Below, piece after piece: positions 6,111 through 8,921 of a DNA stretch of 8,921 nt. Position numbers and translations under genes: made by a program. Source of the stretch: Rhodospirillales bacterium (GTDB taxonomy: Bacteria; Pseudomonadota; Alphaproteobacteria; Rhodospirillales; Casp-alpha2); NCBI GenBank assembly GCA_028282185.1, contig JANQIJ010000243.1:1-8921 (forward strand). The letters run 5' to 3'. The notes below the pieces were generated by a model. It saw nothing but the letters and a program-made list of their open reading frames with translations, did no database searches and was not told where the DNA came from. The stretch's first letter is position 1, and each line of letters starts with the position of its first letter.

Positions 6111-7349
6111 TTAAGTCGTTGAAGCGGTCTCAGTCGGTTGTTTCGAATCCGGGATGAACAACACCAGGATGTTGGCGACCAGGATCGTTCCGCCCAATAG
6201 GTAGAACACAGAGGTCAGGCCCCATTGGTCGGCCATCCAGCCACCCAAGGGCGGAATGGTAATGTTGAACAGGGACTGCGTGCCGAACATCAGGCTGGTG
6301 GCGCTGCCACCCATGGCCGGCGGCGTCACGTCGAGCATCCAACTGTGCATCACCGGCCGGGCGGCATAGAGCGAAAACCCCAGGAACGCCACCCCGGCGA
6401 CCAACAGGAGCGGACTGTCGATCAGGGTCAGCAGGGCCAGGATCACCGTCGTCCCGGTAAAGCCGGCCAGAACCACCCGCTTGCGCCCCGAACGGTCGGA
6501 CCAAATGCCGGCGATCGGCGTGACGATCAGGCCGCCGATCTGCATCGCCATCATGGTCAGGCCGACGGCCTGGGCGCCCATGGCCATCTCGTCCGCCAGA
6601 TAGAACGGCAGGAACATCAACAGGCCCATCATGGTCATGGTGCGGAACCCGGCGGTGACGCAAAGCGCCGCGATCAGCCGGTTGGTCACCAGCATCTTCA
6701 GACCGCCGATGTAATCCTTCTTCGACATTTTCTTGACGGCTGCGGCGTCGTTCTCCGCCTTTTCCCGGGGTCCCAGGGCCATCAACATCAAAAGCGCGAT
6801 CACGAACACTGGGATCGCCGCCGCCGGCGCCGTGCCGCGCCAGCCGATCCAGGCGATCAGGAAACCGGCCGCCAATGGCGCGATGGCGTCGCCGACGCTG
6901 GCGCCCAAGGCATGCAGCGACAGGGCATAGCCCCGCTTTTGCGGAAACGCGCTCGACAGATAGGAAATCGCCGGCGGATGCCACAGGTTGTTGGTCGCAC
7001 CGATCAAGCCGACGGCGGGGATCAGAAACCAGAACCCGTCGGCGAAATAGATCAGGGCCAGGGCTGCCGCGCCGAACACCAGGGCGATGACCTGCAGGAA
7101 GACCCGCCGGCCGACGATATCGGCCGCCGCGCCGGATCCGAAATTGGCCAGGAAACTGGCCAAGTGGAAGGTCGCGAACAACAGGCCCGCTTCCGTATAG
7201 GTGATGCCCAAGTCCTTGGTGAAGAACGGCGCCATGATCAAATAGGTCGCCAAGACCCAATGGGTCCCGCCATGGCCCAGGCCGATCATCCAGGCGGGCC
7301 ATTGGTCACGCAGCGGTATGCCGGTCAATCTTTCGATGGCAGCGCCCAA
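6111..7349 (-). CDS. Major facilitator superfamily transporter
   Basis: A 412-residue inner-membrane transporter with about 12 predicted helices. Both MFS loop motifs are present: GSGAAADIVGRR (71-82) between helices 2 and 3, and GIWSDRSGRKR (281-291) between helices 8 and 9. The basic central loop (about 193-215, PREKAENDAAAVKKMSKKD) divides the halves. NNLWHPPAISYLSSAFPQKR (120-139) with HALGASVGDAIAPL (146-159) recalls the fosmidomycin-resistance (Fsr)-like branch, though that alone does not indicate drug export. The start is TTG at 7349, supported by AGGAG (7356-7360) at 6 bases; the next Met is inside the first helix. Its TAA is followed within 13 bases by the SBP-like gene in the same frame. 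It is divergent from the crotonase/PrpD genes, which suggests uptake or efflux of their substrate or product. Confidence 0.9.
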   Translation of the reverse strand: MGAAIERLTGIPLRDQWPAWMIGLGHGGTHWVLATYLIMAPFFTKDLGITYTEAGLLFATFHLASFLANFGSGAAADIVGRRVFLQVIALVFGAAALALIYFADGFWFLIPAVGLIGATNNLWHPPAISYLSSAFPQKRGYALSLHALGASVGDAIAPLAAGFLIAWIGWRGTAPAAAIPVFVIALLMLMALGPREKAENDAAAVKKMSKKDYIGGLKMLVTNRLIAALCVTAGFRTMTMMGLLMFLPFYLADEMAMGAQAVGLTMMAMQIGGLIVTPIAGIWSDRSGRKRVVLAGFTGTTVILALLTLIDSPLLLVAGVAFLGFSLYAARPVMHSWMLDVTPPAMGGSATSLMFGTQSLFNITIPPLGGWMADQWGLTSVFYLLGGTILVANILVLFIPDSKQPTETASTT

Positions 7350-7408
7350 GGACGGCTCCTAATTTATCAGGCATTCAAACCGATGTTTGCTGAAACGCGC
7401 GGCGGTTG

Positions 7409-7420
7409 ATTGTATACAAT
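7409..7420. promoter_or_regulatory. Perfect palindrome ATTGTATACAAT, GntR/FCD-type operator candidate
   Basis: A perfect 12-base palindrome in the 137-base gap between the divergent MFS and crotonase genes. TTGTATACAA is typical of operators bound by FadR/FCD-type GntR repressors of organic-acid catabolism. Because it contains TACAAT on both strands, it also looks like a -10 box in either direction, with poor -35 matches. Transcription from it would give leaders of about 50-60 bases to both start codons. No GntR gene is in the window. Confidence 0.55.
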
Positions 7421-7486
7421 GAGAAGCCAATTTAGCCCGGCCCCGGTCGCCGGAACAAGCATGCGGAGATTTAAGGGAGGAAATCC

Positions 7487-8296
7487 ATGGACGGAGTGAC
7501 CATCGACGGCGTAACCGACCAGTTGATCATCGAGAAAAGGGACGGCGTCGGGTACATCCGGTTCGACAACCAAGCGAAACGCAACGCCATGACCTATGAG
7601 ATGTGGCGCGATCTGCCGGCGGTGCTCGACGATTTCGAGGCCGACGACGCGGTCCGCGTCGTCGTCGTCTCCGGCGAGGGCGGCAAGGCGTTCTGCGCCG
7701 GCGCCGATATTTCCCAGTTCGAGAAGAACCGCTCGACCGAGGAAGGCGTCAAAATCTACAACACGGCGACGGATTCGGCGTCGCGACGGCTGCGCGAATG
7801 CGTCAAGCCGACCATCGCCAAGATCGAGGGACCTTGCGTCGGCGGCGGCGTCGGCATCGCCGTCTGCTGCGACATCCGCATCGCCGAGGAAAGCGCGATC
7901 TTCGCCATTCCGGCGGCCAAGCTGGGCCTGGGGTACCGAGTCGACGGCCTGAAGCCCTTCGTCGACCTGGTCGGCCCCAGCCACGCCAAGGAGGTGTTCT
8001 TCACCGCGCGCCGCTTCTCGGCCCAGGAAGCGCATGACATGGGCCTGGTCAACCGCCTCCTGCCCAAGCCGATGCTCAACCCCTATCTGGACGACTACAC
8101 CCGGCGGATCGCCGAAAACGCCCCCCTGACCATAAAGGCGGTAAAAGTCGTCGTCGGCGAAAGCGTCAAGGGCGACAGTGTGCGCGACATGGATCTCTGC
8201 CAGCAGGTGGTCGACGACTGTTTCGCCTCGGAGGACTACAAGGAAGGCCGCCGCGCCTTCATGGAGAAACGCAAGCCCCAGTTCACGGGGAAATAG
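7487..8296 (+). CDS. Crotonase-superfamily protein (enoyl-CoA hydratase-like), catalytic glutamates absent
   Basis: A 269-residue cytoplasmic acyl-CoA enzyme. The oxyanion-hole strand KAFCAGADISQF (67-78) and the second peptide GPCVGGGVGIAVCCD (115-129) are well formed, and the C-terminal helical part is complete (FSAQEAHDMGLVNRLLPK, 177-194). The two glutamates of canonical hydratase (rat crotonase Glu144 and Glu164) align by eye with Gly123 in GGGVGIA and Ala143 in FAIPAAKLG. Hydration by the standard mechanism is therefore unlikely. Other crotonase reactions (isomerisation, decarboxylation, hydrolysis, C-C bond cleavage) or a different acid/base residue, for instance near YRVDGLKPF (150-158), remain possible. 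ATG 7487 follows AAGGGAGGAA (7473-7482), a strong ribosome-binding site. The MmgE/PrpD gene starts 36 bases later, so the two are probably one operon. Confidence 0.9.
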   Translation: MDGVTIDGVTDQLIIEKRDGVGYIRFDNQAKRNAMTYEMWRDLPAVLDDFEADDAVRVVVVSGEGGKAFCAGADISQFEKNRSTEEGVKIYNTATDSASRRLRECVKPTIAKIEGPCVGGGVGIAVCCDIRIAEESAIFAIPAAKLGLGYRVDGLKPFVDLVGPSHAKEVFFTARRFSAQEAHDMGLVNRLLPKPMLNPYLDDYTRRIAENAPLTIKAVKVVVGESVKGDSVRDMDLCQQVVDDCFASEDYKEGRRAFMEKRKPQFTGK

Positions 8297-8332
8297 GCAC
8301 CGGGAACCCCAACTCCGGAACGGGAGGCCGTC

Positions 8333-8921
8333 ATGTCCATGAAACAGTCCGCCCTTTGGCCGTTCGCCGACCATGCCGCCAGGCTTCGGTTCAACGGCCT
8401 ACCGAACGACGTCGTGCATATGGCGAAACGCTGCCTGCTGGATTGGTTCGCGGCCACCCTGCCGGGCGCGGTGATCGCGCCGGCCACGGCCCTGACCGAA
8501 GCCTATGCGGATTGCCTGGGCCGCGGCGGTGCCCGGCTCTACCCCTCTGGTGAAATGACGGATGCGCGGACCGCCGCCTTCATCCATGGCGCCGCCTCCC
8601 ATACCGTGGAATTCGACGACATTCACCGCAACGCCATATACCATCCGGGCGTGCCGGTTGTCTCGGCGGCGCTGGCCATGGCCCAGGCCCGGGGCGCGTC
8701 GGGGCAGGCTCTTCTGACCGGCATCGTCGCCGGATATGAGGTTTCCAACCGCCTGGGCCGGGCAGTCAATCCGGCGCATTACGAATACTGGCACACGACC
8801 GGCACCATCGGCACCTTCGGCGCCGCCGCCGCGGCGGCCAGCATTCTGGGCCTAACGGCCGAGCAGACGCTGCATGCGCTGGCCAACGCGGGCACCCCGG
8901 CCTCCGGCCTTCAACAGGCGA
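8333..8921 (+). CDS. MmgE/PrpD-family protein, N-terminal part
   Basis: The first 196 residues of a protein whose family is usually about 450 long; it continues past the window end. The family contains 2-methylcitrate dehydratase (PrpD), cis-aconitate decarboxylase and many enzymes of unknown substrate. Visible hallmarks are CLLDWFAATLPG (34-45), AAFIHGAASHTVEFDDIHRN (81-100), in which the His and Asp residues belong to the active-site region, YHPGVPVVSAALAMAQA (103-119), GYEVSNRLGRAVNP (134-147) and HTTGTIGTFGAAAAAA (154-169). ATG 8333 has GGGAGG (8322-8327) at 5 bases; ATG 8339 is a less likely alternative. With a crotonase directly upstream and no prpB or prpC in view, a canonical methylcitrate cycle is not indicated. 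A role in breakdown of an unsaturated or branched dicarboxylate is a guess from context. Confidence 0.93.
   Translation, partial: MSMKQSALWPFADHAARLRFNGLPNDVVHMAKRCLLDWFAATLPGAVIAPATALTEAYADCLGRGGARLYPSGEMTDARTAAFIHGAASHTVEFDDIHRNAIYHPGVPVVSAALAMAQARGASGQALLTGIVAGYEVSNRLGRAVNPAHYEYWHTTGTIGTFGAAAAAASILGLTAEQTLHALANAGTPASGLQQA

Noticed and set aside
5409..6122. Plus-strand open frame of 237 codons opposite the SBP-like gene
   Set aside because: It has no recognisable motif, unnatural composition, and is fully antisense to a recognisable family protein.
7385..7396. GTTT-GCTG-AAAC inverted repeat before the divergent palindrome
   Set aside because: Only 4-base arms, not distinguishable from chance.
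6225..7409. Long plus-strand open frame of 394 codons opposite the MFS gene
   Set aside because: It mirrors the MFS codons, is rich in Gln, His, Arg and Gly with no recognisable domain, and is a high-GC antisense shadow.
7367..8374. Long minus-strand open frame of 335 codons opposite the crotonase gene
   Set aside because: The opposite strand has a clear crotonase with a strong ribosome-binding site; this frame has no domain and spans the divergent promoter region.

Overview
The window is GC-rich, densely coding bacterial chromosome. Gene content and the style of the proteins suggest an alphaproteobacterium, possibly Rhodospirillales-like; this is an inference, since no rRNA or other phylogenetic marker is present. 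No insertion sequence, phage gene, CRISPR array, tRNA or rRNA was seen. Three short AT-rich islands (about 2199-2260, 4565-4745 and 7360-7435) stand out against the GC-rich background, and each holds promoter or operator signals.

Layout. (1) 1-802, plus strand: the last 58 codons of leuC overlap leuD by 4 bases (leucine biosynthesis). (2) 940-1170, plus: a small two-helix membrane protein of the DUF2798 type. (3) 1306-2198, minus: an NhaR-like LysR regulator broken by one frameshift. It diverges from (4) 2319-3682, plus: sbtA, a sodium-dependent bicarbonate permease, and sbtB, its PII-like partner. (5) 3722-5341: a minus-strand unit made of a previously unlisted 32-residue small ORF (4433-4531) and an FMN-binding PPOX-fold flavoprotein, divergent from a plus-strand TetR/AcrR repressor. 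Two near-identical imperfect palindromes, 147 bases apart, each sit on one of the two promoters. (6) 5370-7349, minus: a 412-residue MFS transporter followed by a solute-binding-protein-like protein without a signal peptide, in the same reading frame and separated by one TAA. (7) 7487-8921, plus: a crotonase-family enzyme lacking both canonical hydratase glutamates, then an MmgE/PrpD-family gene that runs off the window. A perfect 12-base palindrome, ATTGTATACAAT, lies between units 6 and 7.

How the parts work together. SbtA and SbtB form an inorganic-carbon uptake module, and the LysR remnant was probably its regulator. The TetR protein probably represses both itself and the small-ORF/PPOX unit. 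The MFS/SBP-like pair and the crotonase/PrpD pair look like a divergent transport-and-catabolism locus for an organic acid or its CoA derivative, perhaps controlled by a GntR-type repressor encoded elsewhere. The substrate cannot be read from the sequence.

The strongest candidates for something undescribed are the dual-operator TetR/small-ORF/PPOX switch, the same-frame MFS plus cytoplasmic SBP-like pair, and the glutamate-less crotonase.
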